From Haliscomenobacter sp033763495 (GTDB lineage: Bacteria; Bacteroidota; Bacteroidia; Chitinophagales; Saprospiraceae), in NCBI RefSeq assembly GCF_033763495.1, contig NZ_JANRKL010000167.1, positions 1-64,000 of the forward strand: 64,000 nt of DNA. Reading direction: 5' to 3'. Made by a program: the position numbers and the translations under genes. Below, one piece after another: positions 17,415-25,955 of the stretch (position 1 is the first letter of the stretch; the number at the start of each line of letters is the position of its first letter). The notes below the pieces were generated by a model that was not told the origin of the DNA, did not search any database, and was given only the letters and a program-made list of their open reading frames with translations.

Positions 17415-20069
17415 ATGTGGAACATTGCCTCTGTTGCGTTTGTATTGATCGAAATGTTCGGACAAAATCCTGGGCCAAAGCACTCTCCAACTTTGGCCGG
17501 TATCGACGCCAGTCACCGTTACACCGTAGAACGACTGGTTCAGGATGTATTTGTAGGGGGCGCATGTCGCAACACCTTCAACATCAAAGGTATTGGCAAC
17601 AGTGGAGGCATTGGTTATTTTGAAAATGGCCAATCCATTATCGGCATCAACCGGGGTGTGCTTTTGTCGACTGGACCTATTGAAAACAGTGAAGGCCCCA
17701 ACGACTCCCGGCGAGTTAGTGGAGATTTTAAAGACCTTACTGGCGATCCTGACCTGAAACAATTGTCTCAGCTAAACATTCAGGATGCCGTGGGTATTGA
17801 ATTTGATTTTGTGCCACTCGATTCGGTTGTCACTTTCCGCTACGTTTTTGCATCTGAAGAATACTGCGAGTTTGTTGGTTCCAACTTCAACGATGTTTTT
17901 GGTTTTTTTGTAAGCGGCCCAGGGATCAATGGCTCTTTTAGCAATCAGGCCATCAATGTAGCCCTGGTGCCAGGAAGCAAGGACTATGTTTCGATCAACA
18001 CCATTAACCACAATACCAATCAAAATTACTTCGTCCACAACGAACTCAAAGATGATGCCGACCGCTGCGGCATTCCCTGGACGAACTCTCCCAATCTGGG
18101 CAACATCCAGTACGACGGTTACACCCAGGTGATGACCGCCACCCTTAAACTCAAACCCTGTGAGACCTACCACCTGCGCCTGGTCATTTCCGATGTCAAC
18201 GATGGTCAATTTGATTCTGCCGTTTTTTTGGAAGCGGAAAGTTTCAACATTGGCGGCAGCATCAATCTGGCAGTAGGCGACGGGGTACAACAGGACACCA
18301 TCGTTGAGGGCTGTGGAGAAGGGCAATTTATGGTCAGTCGCAAGGACCCTACTCAAACTACTTTACCACTGACCATTGGGATTCGGGTAGCCAATGCCAG
18401 TCAGGCCAAATCCGGTGCCGATTTTAAACCCTTACCTTCTTCCGTGACCATCCCGAGCGGAAAAGTTTTTACGACCATTAAAATTGAATCCATTCTGGAT
18501 CAGGTCAATGAGGGCTTGGAAGACATCATTCTTGAACTGGATTTCCCATGTTCCTGTATCAGTGACACGGCCCGATTGTACATTGAAGATCCTCCTCCTC
18601 TAAACACAGGTTTAAAAACAGTGGAGTCTTGCATCGGCGACACAGTATTGTTGCAGATAAAGCCAAGCGGAGGGATAGGCCCATACCGCTTTCGTTGGAG
18701 CAGTGGGGATACTTTGACTCAGTTCAGGGCCATTGCCAAAATAGACACCACCTACAGGGTCAATATGAAAGATGCCTGTGGCCGCGTCATTGATGATCAA
18801 GTGATCGTGCGCCGCCGCAAACCGCCCGAGGCTCGCCTCAATAGCTTGCGCGAAGTTTGTTCCAATGATACCGTTTCAATCCCCATTTATTTCTCGGGTT
18901 TTCCGCCCTATACCTTTACTTATGCGATAAATGGGGTGGCCCAGCAAAAATTAGAAACCTTTGACAATCCTTACACCATCAATACCAACCTGGAAGGGCG
19001 GATTGAGTTACTGGATTTTCAGGATGCCCTTTGTGAAGGCAAAGTGAGTGGCAGGGCCGAAATCCGCAACTATCAAATCAAAACCCTTGCTACCTCGCGC
19101 CAGGTAAGTTGTTACCAGGCCAATGACGGCTCCATCCGCGTCGAAGTGGCGGGGGGAACCGCACCCTATCAGTTCAAATGGAACGCCAGTGCTGACAATG
19201 GCCCAACGATCCAAAACCTTGCTGCGGGTAAATACGCAGTAACCATCACCGATGCCAAAAACTGCTTTACCAATGTAGAGGTAGAGGTTCGTCAACCTCC
19301 AGCTCTGGATTCAATCACCTTTGATTGTCAGGAATTCAGTGGCCCCTTTATTTCTTTTGCTGCTTCTGGAGGTACTCCACCTTATTTGTACAGCATCAAC
19401 GGTGATCCCTTTGAAAACGAACAGGTTTTTAGTCAGCTCAATTCTGGTGATCGTTACGACTTGCGCATCCAGGATGCGGCAGGGTGTATCGTGAACCAAA
19501 ATTTCATCATGCCCTCTCGGTTTGACAAAATGGTCGAACTGGATCCTACGGTGTTGTTGGAGTTGGGGCAAGATTATACGTTCAGTCCCAATCTGAATAT
19601 TCCAGAGAGCTTGATCAAAAGCATCAAATGGCAGCCCGCCCGAGGCCTGAGTTGTACCGATTGCCTCAAACCTCAGTTGCAAGCGCTCAAAAACGATACC
19701 TACACCATAATAATGGAAGATATTTTTGGTTGCCTTGGCTCGGCGTTTATCAATGTTAAACTGAATCAACAAATTGACCTATACGTCCCGAATGCTTTTT
19801 CACCCAATGGAGATGGGCTCAATGACCTACTGGTGGTACACGCCAATCGGAATCAAATCCATAGGGTCGTACGCATCCAGATTTTCAACCGCTGGGGATT
19901 GCTTATCCACGAGGATCAGGATTTCCTGCCCAATGAAGGCCGCCGCGGCTGGGATGGGCGTTACAAGGGAGTGGATATGCTCCCCGGGGTGTATACCTAT
20001 ACGGTGAGTGTGGAACTGGCCGATGGGCAATTGCAAATGCGCAAGGGGGAGGTGACGCTGATGCGCTAA
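17415..20069 (+). CDS. Choice-of-anchor L / SprB-repeat surface protein with gliding-motility (T9SS type B) C-terminus
   Basis: An 884-aa protein. The N-terminus MWNIASVAFVLIEMFGQ is a short, weakly hydrophobic leader lacking the usual basic residues. Residues 45-280 form a choice-of-anchor L domain (YVFASEEYCEFVGSNFNDVF, FFVSGPGI). About 285-390 resembles a Calx-beta-like module (TIPSGKVFTTIKIES, NEGLEDIILELDF). Two or more Ig/SprB-type repeats follow (CYQANDGSIRVEVAGGTAPY; GKYAVTITDAKNC). The last 90 residues (VPNAFSPNGDGLNDLL, FNRWGLLIHE, WDGRYKGVDMLPGVYTYTV) are the gliding motility-associated type B domain exported by the PorSS/T9SS. The likely role is a large surface adhesin. An in-frame stop at 17388 excludes a longer leader, so the weak signal peptide is real or the leader is frameshifted. 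Confidence 0.88.
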   Translation: MWNIASVAFVLIEMFGQNPGPKHSPTLAGIDASHRYTVERLVQDVFVGGACRNTFNIKGIGNSGGIGYFENGQSIIGINRGVLLSTGPIENSEGPNDSRRVSGDFKDLTGDPDLKQLSQLNIQDAVGIEFDFVPLDSVVTFRYVFASEEYCEFVGSNFNDVFGFFVSGPGINGSFSNQAINVALVPGSKDYVSINTINHNTNQNYFVHNELKDDADRCGIPWTNSPNLGNIQYDGYTQVMTATLKLKPCETYHLRLVISDVNDGQFDSAVFLEAESFNIGGSINLAVGDGVQQDTIVEGCGEGQFMVSRKDPTQTTLPLTIGIRVANASQAKSGADFKPLPSSVTIPSGKVFTTIKIESILDQVNEGLEDIILELDFPCSCISDTARLYIEDPPPLNTGLKTVESCIGDTVLLQIKPSGGIGPYRFRWSSGDTLTQFRAIAKIDTTYRVNMKDACGRVIDDQVIVRRRKPPEARLNSLREVCSNDTVSIPIYFSGFPPYTFTYAINGVAQQKLETFDNPYTINTNLEGRIELLDFQDALCEGKVSGRAEIRNYQIKTLATSRQVSCYQANDGSIRVEVAGGTAPYQFKWNASADNGPTIQNLAAGKYAVTITDAKNCFTNVEVEVRQPPALDSITFDCQEFSGPFISFAASGGTPPYLYSINGDPFENEQVFSQLNSGDRYDLRIQDAAGCIVNQNFIMPSRFDKMVELDPTVLLELGQDYTFSPNLNIPESLIKSIKWQPARGLSCTDCLKPQLQALKNDTYTIIMEDIFGCLGSAFINVKLNQQIDLYVPNAFSPNGDGLNDLLVVHANRNQIHRVVRIQIFNRWGLLIHEDQDFLPNEGRRGWDGRYKGVDMLPGVYTYTVSVELADGQLQMRKGEVTLMR

Positions 20070-20070
20070 T

Positions 20071-20192
20071 CTAAGGTGCCTCTAAAGTGTCTGTGGTTTC
20101 TTAGGTGGTGAAAAAAATGTGCTCTTCGCGCTTGCGCGCAAGAGTTTTATTGAACCACCTAAGAAACCACAGACACCTTAGAGGCACCTTAG
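20071..20192. repeat. Long palindrome, family B copy 1
   Basis: A 39-bp left arm (20071-20109) pairs with a 39-bp right arm (20154-20192) with a single mismatch. The 44-base spacer contains a second hairpin, CTCTTCGCGC/GCGCGCAAGAG. The element begins two bases after the stop codon of the type B surface protein. The spacer is almost identical to that of the copy at 32411-32536, while the arms differ. Confidence 0.9.
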
Positions 20193-20228
20193 AAGAGTTA
20201 TGTTGATGCTTAAAAAATAAGAGAATCC

Positions 20229-20900
20229 ATGTTGAAGACTTTCTTTGCTGCCACTACATTGTGCTTGTTCTCTTGGGCTTGCCAATCCCAGACGCCTGCC
20301 AGTGACTCCCTCCGCTACCTCGCCCTTGGCGATTCCTACACCATTGGTACCAGCGTCGAAGTTGCCGAACGTTTTCCCATGCAACTGGTCAAAGCCTTAC
20401 AGCAAAAAGGCATCAAAATTCAAAAGCCCAAAATCATCGCCCGCGTCGGTTGGTCTACCGATCAGCTCAGTGTAGCCATGGATCGCGAAAACCTGAGCGG
20501 AACCACCTGGGACCTGGTGACGCTATTGATCGGGGTCAACAACCAGTATCGGGGTGGATCTTTGGAACAATACAAACTCGAATTTGAAAACCTCCTAAAA
20601 CGGGCGATCGAATTGGCTGGAAAAGATAAAAAGAAAGTGATTGTCCTTTCTATCCCCGATTATGGGGTTACGCCCTTTGGGCAGCGTTTCCAGGCAGGGC
20701 GCATCAGTCGGGAAATTGATGAATTTAATGTGGCCAATAAAAAGATCAGTGAAAACTATGGGGTAGCCTATTGTGACATTACGCCGATATCGAAAGAAGC
20801 CCTGAAAGAAAAAGACCTGATTGCGAAAGATTTATTACATCCATCGGGGAAGATGTACGGACGTTGGGTAGAATTGTTGTTGGGGATGCTGAGGTTCTAA
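20229..20900 (+). CDS. SGNH/GDSL hydrolase lipoprotein
   Basis: A 223-aa lipoprotein-type SGNH hydrolase. The leader ends in the lipobox LFSWAC (Cys at about residue 18). Block I is YLALGDSYTIGT with the nucleophile Ser; block III is LLIGVNNQYRGG (the Asn); block V is DLLHPSGKMY with the catalytic Asp-x-x-His near residue 207. Such enzymes are esterases or lysophospholipase/acylhydrolases, here tethered to the outer membrane and facing the periplasm or the surface. It stands alone, with a large palindrome upstream (20071-20192) and the DUF4249 gene about 100 bp downstream. The substrate is unknown. Confidence 0.88.
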   Translation: MLKTFFAATTLCLFSWACQSQTPASDSLRYLALGDSYTIGTSVEVAERFPMQLVKALQQKGIKIQKPKIIARVGWSTDQLSVAMDRENLSGTTWDLVTLLIGVNNQYRGGSLEQYKLEFENLLKRAIELAGKDKKKVIVLSIPDYGVTPFGQRFQAGRISREIDEFNVANKKISENYGVAYCDITPISKEALKEKDLIAKDLLHPSGKMYGRWVELLLGMLRF

Positions 20901-21002
20901 TCTGCTGAATTTTTTGCCCAATGACCGACTCAAATGCGTATTCATTTGGCTATTAAAAGTATAGCAACTATTTTACAAGCTACATCGATCACAACAAGCT
21001 AC

Positions 21003-22100
21003 ATGAATCGCAAAATATTGCCCTCTCTTTGGCAGGGTTTGAGTGTATTGCTGGTATTCGGGTTGTTTGCCTGTACCAAACCTGTGGATATAGAACTACC
21101 TACGCTGGATGAAGGGATCACTATTTCAGCCTACCTGAATACCACTAAGGGCAAGCAGGAGGTGAGGATACAACGCCTGGCCCCCTATACCACACGAGGA
21201 CTCAATTATCCCATTCTGGACGCCCAGGTATGGATCATCGATAATCAAGGACTTAGACAAAATTTCAAACCCGACCCGACCCGGATTGGCTACTACCTTC
21301 CAGTCGATCGAGATTTTGTTGGAGAACCCGGAAAAACTTATGTACTCCACATTTTAACTCCCGACCAACGCAAGATAGAATCCCTGCCTCAAACCCTGCG
21401 GGAAGCACCACCCATCAAAAAAGTATACCGGGAAGAAATCATTGTGGACGATTCACGCCTTGGGCCAGTGGTGAAAGGATTCAAAGTACTGTTGGAAATG
21501 GATGACCCGGCTACGAAAGGGGATTTTTACCGCTGGGATTGGGTGCATTACGAGCAAATTTCCTATTGTGCTCAATTTGATGGAATCCCGCTGGGAGGCT
21601 TACCTTATGCTACTTTGGTGGGCTTGCCTTGTTGTGAAACTTGTTGGGATATTGTACGCTGCTACGTTAATTGTACCAATGTTTATTCAGATGTACTGAT
21701 CAATGGAAAAACCATCACCCGCTACCCGATTTCCAGAATTCCCTACTGCCCACGAGATTATTACATCGAAATTCAACAACGCTCCATCTCCAAAGAAGCC
21801 TACAACTATTGGCGCACCGTAGATCGATTGACCAGCAACAATGGGAGCCTTTTTGATACTGCTCCAGCGGCGGTGCGAGGCAATTTGACCTGTGTGAGTG
21901 ATTCAAGTCAGGCTGTGTATGGTTTATTTGAAGTATCGGATATGGAGGAAGGGGGCTATTTTATTTCCCGCATCAATACCTCTAAACCTGGGTATTTTAC
22001 TTGTGATCCAATTCCTCTTCCCACTGCCTCAACACTTTGTGTGTCTTGTGTTGAAAGTGTGTATCGGACGAAGGTGAAGCCGAGGTTTTGGGTTCGGTGA
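21003..22100 (+). CDS. DUF4249 lipoprotein
   Basis: A 365-aa lipoprotein from Met at 21003 (MNRKILPSLWQGLSVLLVFGLFAC, lipobox FGLFAC). The upstream in-frame start at 20934 would add residues that hide the signal peptide and is less likely. The body matches the DUF4249 pattern: ELPTLDEGITISAYL, then paired beta segments (VWIIDNQGLRQNF, GKTYVLHILTPDQRKIES) and a Cys-rich region around residues 215-250 (CCETCWDIVRCYVNC). DUF4249 proteins are common in Bacteroidota, often beside TonB-dependent receptors, and their role is unknown. No receptor adjoins this copy. The C-terminal SCVE segment adds more Cys, suggesting disulfides outside the cytoplasm. Confidence 0.8.
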   Translation: MNRKILPSLWQGLSVLLVFGLFACTKPVDIELPTLDEGITISAYLNTTKGKQEVRIQRLAPYTTRGLNYPILDAQVWIIDNQGLRQNFKPDPTRIGYYLPVDRDFVGEPGKTYVLHILTPDQRKIESLPQTLREAPPIKKVYREEIIVDDSRLGPVVKGFKVLLEMDDPATKGDFYRWDWVHYEQISYCAQFDGIPLGGLPYATLVGLPCCETCWDIVRCYVNCTNVYSDVLINGKTITRYPISRIPYCPRDYYIEIQQRSISKEAYNYWRTVDRLTSNNGSLFDTAPAAVRGNLTCVSDSSQAVYGLFEVSDMEEGGYFISRINTSKPGYFTCDPIPLPTASTLCVSCVESVYRTKVKPRFWVR

Positions 22101-22123
22101 GAAGGGGTGATGATCGGACTTTC

Positions 22124-22558
22124 TCAGCGTTTAAGTTTATCTAAGGCTTCCCTCCGGTTTGTTACCTCCAAAATTTTGTAGATGTTGTTGATGTGCGTTT
22201 TGACCGTGCTGAGGGCAATAAACAATTCATCTGCAATTTGCTGATTGCTTTTTCCCGTTCGGATTAAGGCAAGTACTTCCCGTTCCCGGGGGGAAAGCTG
22301 GCGGGTAAAATCTTCAAGTTGAGGCTGATTCTGACCTTGTATCGCTTGTAAAATCCGTTCTTTTTGTTTTTCAAGCTCTAATTGCAGCCAAATACGGATG
22401 AACAAAAACGCAAGCAACAACAGCCCCAGTGCAATCAAGGGCCTTTTTTCCCAAAGCCACTGATTTTGCCAACCATTAAATGAATAGCTGATGGCATTCA
22501 GGGCAAGAAAAATTGCCAGGCCTAATACGATTTGTTGCTTGCGTTCAGATGAGATCAT
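22124..22558 (-). CDS. Membrane-anchored LuxR-type transcriptional regulator
   Basis: A 144-aa protein with two N-terminal transmembrane helices (IVLGLAIFLALNAISYSF, about 10-27; ALGLLLLAFLFIRIWLQL, about 43-60), a short coiled linker (LELEKQKERILQAI) and a C-terminal LuxR/GerE HTH: LSPREREVLALIRTGKSNQ, then ADELFIALSTVKTHINNIYKI. There is no receiver domain, so the membrane part is the likely sensor or tether. Its start codon overlaps the stop of the upstream membrane gene (22555-22929) by 4 bp (ATGA), indicating translational coupling and probably a joint function. Membrane-tethered small LuxR proteins are recurrent in Bacteroidota; the target genes cannot be read here. Confidence 0.85.
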   Translation of the reverse strand: MISSERKQQIVLGLAIFLALNAISYSFNGWQNQWLWEKRPLIALGLLLLAFLFIRIWLQLELEKQKERILQAIQGQNQPQLEDFTRQLSPREREVLALIRTGKSNQQIADELFIALSTVKTHINNIYKILEVTNRREALDKLKR

Positions 22559-22929
22559 CCGTTATTAATGGCTTTTAAAGAGAAAAAATACCTGACCCAA
22601 GCCAATGAAGCCAAAACCCAATAACCAATAGCAAATTCAATGTGTTGGGCCAAAAATATAAATTGCAAACCTCGTGATTCACCCCCATAAACGGTTAAGG
22701 GAAGAATTGAATATAAAATCCCAATCGCCAGCAGTTTATCGGAGGATAAATCATTGCTCCATGGACCTAAAACCAGTCCGGCCACACCAATTCCAATCCA
22801 AATTACCCATGCATACTGCGAGTTGATCAGAAAAGTAAAACCTTGCGCATTGGCATAAAAACTTAGTGGGAGCAGCGCGATAAAGATCAACACCCCCAAG
22901 GTATAAGAAGCTTTTGATTTGTTGCTCAT
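22555..22929 (-). CDS. Four-helix membrane protein coupled to LuxR regulator
   Basis: A 124-aa hydrophobic protein with four predicted transmembrane helices at about residues 9-29, 39-57, 66-84 and 92-114. Not recognised as a named family. It overlaps the LuxR-type gene by 4 bp, so the two are made together. This gene pattern resembles small sensor or partner membrane proteins paired with membrane LuxR regulators, which is inference from context. The N-terminus (MSNKSKASY) is basic and cytoplasmic by the positive-inside rule. Confidence 0.65.
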   Translation of the reverse strand: MSNKSKASYTLGVLIFIALLPLSFYANAQGFTFLINSQYAWVIWIGIGVAGLVLGPWSNDLSSDKLLAIGILYSILPLTVYGGESRGLQFIFLAQHIEFAIGYWVLASLAWVRYFFSLKAINNG

Positions 22930-23054
22930 CGGTTTGAAATGATTAATGGTGAATTACTGTGGGTAAAATTAGTACCCAGGCAAAAGCTTTTCAAATTGGA
23001 TGGGGTGGAAAAAGGGTGGATTTTTGATTTTTACTTTGTTTTTGGGAGAACCCA

Positions 23055-24806
23055 ATGATTTTTATATTGCTGACTCAAATAGTTGTCATGCAATTTCTCA
23101 TCCACCTTCCGATCCAATCTACCTTAGCTGAAGCCATCCAAAACCTAAGCGACGCACGTATGTACGCCATTTTTGGTCCGGTTATTCTACAACGATCTCA
23201 TGATTACATCGATCAAATTGAAGATGTGGATTATGCGCCAGGTCTGGCTCAAACCTTGATCTATGGCTCTGAAGAATACGAAGTAGACATCAAACACGAG
23301 GCCAACACAGCTCGTTTGTATGGAGATTGTTCCTGCCCTTACGACGGTGGTGCCTGTAAACATCTGGCGGCTTTTTTGCAGTACCTGCGTGAAGCTAAAG
23401 ATTTGGATGAAATCAATTATGTTGAAAATACCTCGATTGTCATTACGTCTAGTGAACCTGCGGGTGGCGCACCATTCGATTTTAAAGCTTGGGTAAAAGC
23501 ACGCAGCCGGGAGGAATTGGAAACGCTTGTCTTACAACATGCTCCTGAATCCCTGCGCAAATCCCTGGCTTTACAGTCTGGAAGTGTAACTGCGCAGCAG
23601 GAGCTTTTTCAAAAAGCCGAAAAGAAAGTCAAAAAAATACTCAACAATGCTTATGAATATGACCTTTACACTTACGAAGAAAAACTCCTCAAACACCTGG
23701 AAACGCTTCGCCCGCTCTGGAGCCTGATGCCAGAAAAAATTTTCAAGTTATTGCGAAAGGTCGTTGAAGGGATCGACAATGCAAAAAGTGAAGGATACCT
23801 CTACGATGATTACAATGATGGAGTTTTTGAAGGCATTGAACTAGGTGCCTATATCGCCGAGTTTGTTTCTTCCTTACCGGAGCCTCTTTTTGTAGAAGGC
23901 TTGTCAGAGATATTGGAGGTATTTGGAAATTTGCAATTCGCCATCTGTGATAATTTCTGGTCCGTATTACTGCCTAAACTAAACGAATCAAAAGGTGTAA
24001 ACCTAAAAAATCTATTTATTGCCAATGATTTGTTGTCTCAACAAGCACATGACCAACAGCAAGCGATCTGGTTTTTTTTAAAACCTTTATTGAATACAAC
24101 AGAGCAAAAGCAATTGCTAAAAACAATGTCTGATCCTTTTTTTATGCTTGAACTGGTTGATTTATATGAACAAGAAGGGCAAGGTCAGGAAGCCATCCTG
24201 TTATTGACCAGAAAATTGCCTCAACCAGTAAAAAAACATTGGAACGACTCCTACAATATTGCTTATGGTTCCGAACCTCTCTATGAGAAGTTACTTGAGT
24301 TATTGCATAAAGACAAACAGAATCAGGACCTTAAAAAATGGGTATATCGCTATGTAGAAGAAAGAGCTACTGCCCGAAGTTTAAGTTTTTCACTTCAATT
24401 CCTGCCAGAGGCACAAACAGAACTGGAGACTTTGTTAAAAAAGCGACAGGTCGGGAATTTTGCCCAATACCTTGAAGAAAGTTTTCGTACACCAGAAGTA
24501 GTCCAGCTTTTTAAAAGCCACCCCAAGGACTTCCCACAAGTTACCCAATATGATTTTTTTAAACGCAATCTCTTACTGTTTCCCAAAGAAGCCCAAGTCA
24601 TTTTTAAGCAGGTATTGGAACAGGCATTACCAATAGCCAAAGAGTACAGCTACCAGAGGGTTGTAGAAGTCCTGCTTTTGCTACGGGAATTGATGGAAAA
24701 GCAAACTTTTGTCGCTTTGGTACAAGCCATTCGTGCTGAGTACAAAAGGCGGCCAAACCTTGTGGCATTGATGCAAAGTGCGGGCTTGCATTTCCCGGAG
24801 AAATAG
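23055..24806 (+). CDS. SWIM zinc-finger family protein
   Basis: A 583-aa protein (572 aa if the Met at 23088 is the start; the first 11 residues are oddly hydrophobic and the later Met is plausible). Around residue 92 it has the SWIM motif CSCPYDGGACKH (CxCx6CxH), a zinc-binding DNA/protein interaction module. It is preceded by the usual lead-in ALIYGSEEYEVDIKH-like segment. The rest is alpha-helical, with charged repeats typical of long SWIM proteins that accompany SNF2 helicases or act alone. No helicase adjoins it. The function is unknown; it could bind DNA or a partner protein. It is followed by a remnant of xisH. Confidence 0.8.
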   Translation: MIFILLTQIVVMQFLIHLPIQSTLAEAIQNLSDARMYAIFGPVILQRSHDYIDQIEDVDYAPGLAQTLIYGSEEYEVDIKHEANTARLYGDCSCPYDGGACKHLAAFLQYLREAKDLDEINYVENTSIVITSSEPAGGAPFDFKAWVKARSREELETLVLQHAPESLRKSLALQSGSVTAQQELFQKAEKKVKKILNNAYEYDLYTYEEKLLKHLETLRPLWSLMPEKIFKLLRKVVEGIDNAKSEGYLYDDYNDGVFEGIELGAYIAEFVSSLPEPLFVEGLSEILEVFGNLQFAICDNFWSVLLPKLNESKGVNLKNLFIANDLLSQQAHDQQQAIWFFLKPLLNTTEQKQLLKTMSDPFFMLELVDLYEQEGQGQEAILLLTRKLPQPVKKHWNDSYNIAYGSEPLYEKLLELLHKDKQNQDLKKWVYRYVEERATARSLSFSLQFLPEAQTELETLLKKRQVGNFAQYLEESFRTPEVVQLFKSHPKDFPQVTQYDFFKRNLLLFPKEAQVIFKQVLEQALPIAKEYSYQRVVEVLLLLRELMEKQTFVALVQAIRAEYKRRPNLVALMQSAGLHFPEK

Positions 24807-24833
24807 GTTTATTTTGTGGTAGGTAAAAAATAA

Positions 24834-24950
24834 AGATGGCTAAAATTTTTTCAACGGCCACTCATTAAAGAAATCGTTGAAGAAGATAAGATGAATCTGC
24901 TTGTTTACGATCACATTGAAGAAATCATAATGCTATGGAAAAAATGGTGA
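24834..24950 (+). pseudogene. xisH remnant (last 38 codons)
   Basis: The frame before xisI reads WLKFFQRPLIKEIVEEDK, then MNLLVYDHIEEIIMLWKKW and a stop at 24948. This matches the C-terminus of XisH-family proteins (FF-x-R ... (L/I)(L/I)V(Y/F)D ... EEII-x-W, as I recall the family). A stop codon at 24831 lies just upstream and no further XisH sequence precedes it, so the gene is truncated at its 5' end. The stop overlaps the xisI start by 16 bp, the normal xisH-xisI arrangement. XisH is nuclease-like in fold and together with XisI controls fdxN element excision in cyanobacteria. Confidence 0.7.
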
Positions 24951-25276
24951 AATATCGCGAGGCCATCACGCAATTGCTGAATGGATACCTAGCAAGTGGA
25001 ACACACAAAGAAAACCCTAACGTAGAGGAATACGTCTCATTCGATACAGAACGCGACCATTATCAACTTTTGTCACTTGGCTGGGAAAATGGACGACGAG
25101 TATATTTCTGTATTCTACATTTCGACATCAAAGGGGGTAAAATATGGCTGCAAGAAAACAATACGGATTATGATATCATCAGTAGGCTTGAAGAGATGGG
25201 AATAGCTAAGTCTGAGATTGTGATAGGGTTTCATCCCGCGGATGTGAGAGGGATGTCGGAGTTTGCGGCGGCTTAG
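24935..25276 (+). CDS. XisI family protein (element excision controlling factor)
   Basis: A 113-aa XisI-like protein. Recognisable stretches are YREAITQLLNGYL at the N-terminus, FDTERDHYQLLSLGWENGRRV, CILHFDIKGGKIWLQENNTD and the C-terminal IVIGFHPADVRGMSEFA. In Anabaena, XisI works with XisH in fdxN element excision; the many homologues in other bacteria are of unknown function. Here the XisH partner is reduced to a fragment, yet XisI is full length with no internal stop. The DUF416 gene follows 13 bp later and may be co-transcribed. Function after loss of its partner is uncertain. Confidence 0.85.
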   Translation: MEKMVKYREAITQLLNGYLASGTHKENPNVEEYVSFDTERDHYQLLSLGWENGRRVYFCILHFDIKGGKIWLQENNTDYDIISRLEEMGIAKSEIVIGFHPADVRGMSEFAAA

Positions 25277-25289
25277 TATTTGAGCGAAA

Positions 25290-25895
25290 ATGAAAATAGT
25301 CAAACAAATACTCAATAAATCATCACACCTTACCTTTCCCCAACAAGGCTTATTCGCTTGCTTGCTCGTTGAAAAAATGAAGGCAAATTTTGATTATTTT
25401 TTCGCCCAAGAAAAAGAAAAGACCGAAGCCGCCATGGCAATTTTAAATGCCTGTTTCGATTACATCATAGCCTTTCCAGATACTAAAAAAGTTTCATTAT
25501 GCAGTTTTTTGGAACAAATCGAAGCGCTCACTCCGGACCTGGATGAAGAAGAAGGAGCTGCAGCTTATGCTTTTGATTTTTGCATTGCCTGTTATTCACT
25601 GCTTCGTTTGTTGCGTGATTTTGACCTACAAGAACTGGAAACAGTGATAGAACAAGCGATTGCAACTGTGGACATGTTTATTCAAGAGTATTTGGACCTC
25701 GATCCTTCTGATGCAGATTTAGAAAATAAAATTGCACATAGCCCTTTTATGCTAAATGAAGTGGAAAGACAACAAGCCCTATTAAGTGCAGTTCAGACCA
25801 TAAAAATCATCAATGAAGAGCAAGTGTTTAAATTGAGGGATATGAATCGTCGTTTTCCGGATATGGTAAATTTAAGGACTATTTACCCTGGGTAA
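25290..25895 (+). CDS. DUF416 (YjaG-like) protein
   Basis: A 201-aa cytoplasmic protein resembling the E. coli YjaG/DUF416 family. The N-terminal region LTFPQQGLFACLLVEKMKAN matches the conserved FxACLxERMxPN segment. An acidic stretch (LTPDLDEEEGAAAYAFDFCI) with an Asp/Cys pair, and the helical ELETVIEQAIATVDMFI region, fit the family's middle part. The function of DUF416 proteins is unknown. It lies directly after xisI, 13 bp downstream, and is followed by convergent lacI-type gene sequence. Confidence 0.75.
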   Translation: MKIVKQILNKSSHLTFPQQGLFACLLVEKMKANFDYFFAQEKEKTEAAMAILNACFDYIIAFPDTKKVSLCSFLEQIEALTPDLDEEEGAAAYAFDFCIACYSLLRLLRDFDLQELETVIEQAIATVDMFIQEYLDLDPSDADLENKIAHSPFMLNEVERQQALLSAVQTIKIINEEQVFKLRDMNRRFPDMVNLRTIYPG

Positions 25896-25955
25896 AACCT
25901 TCAACTCTTGCCCACTATTTTATCAAAAAATCGTTGCTTTTGCGAATAAAGGAGC

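Noticed and set aside
17415..20069. Secretion without a signal peptide
   Set aside because: A short hydrophobic leader is present and the type B C-terminal domain is clear, so the protein is probably exported in spite of the weak leader.
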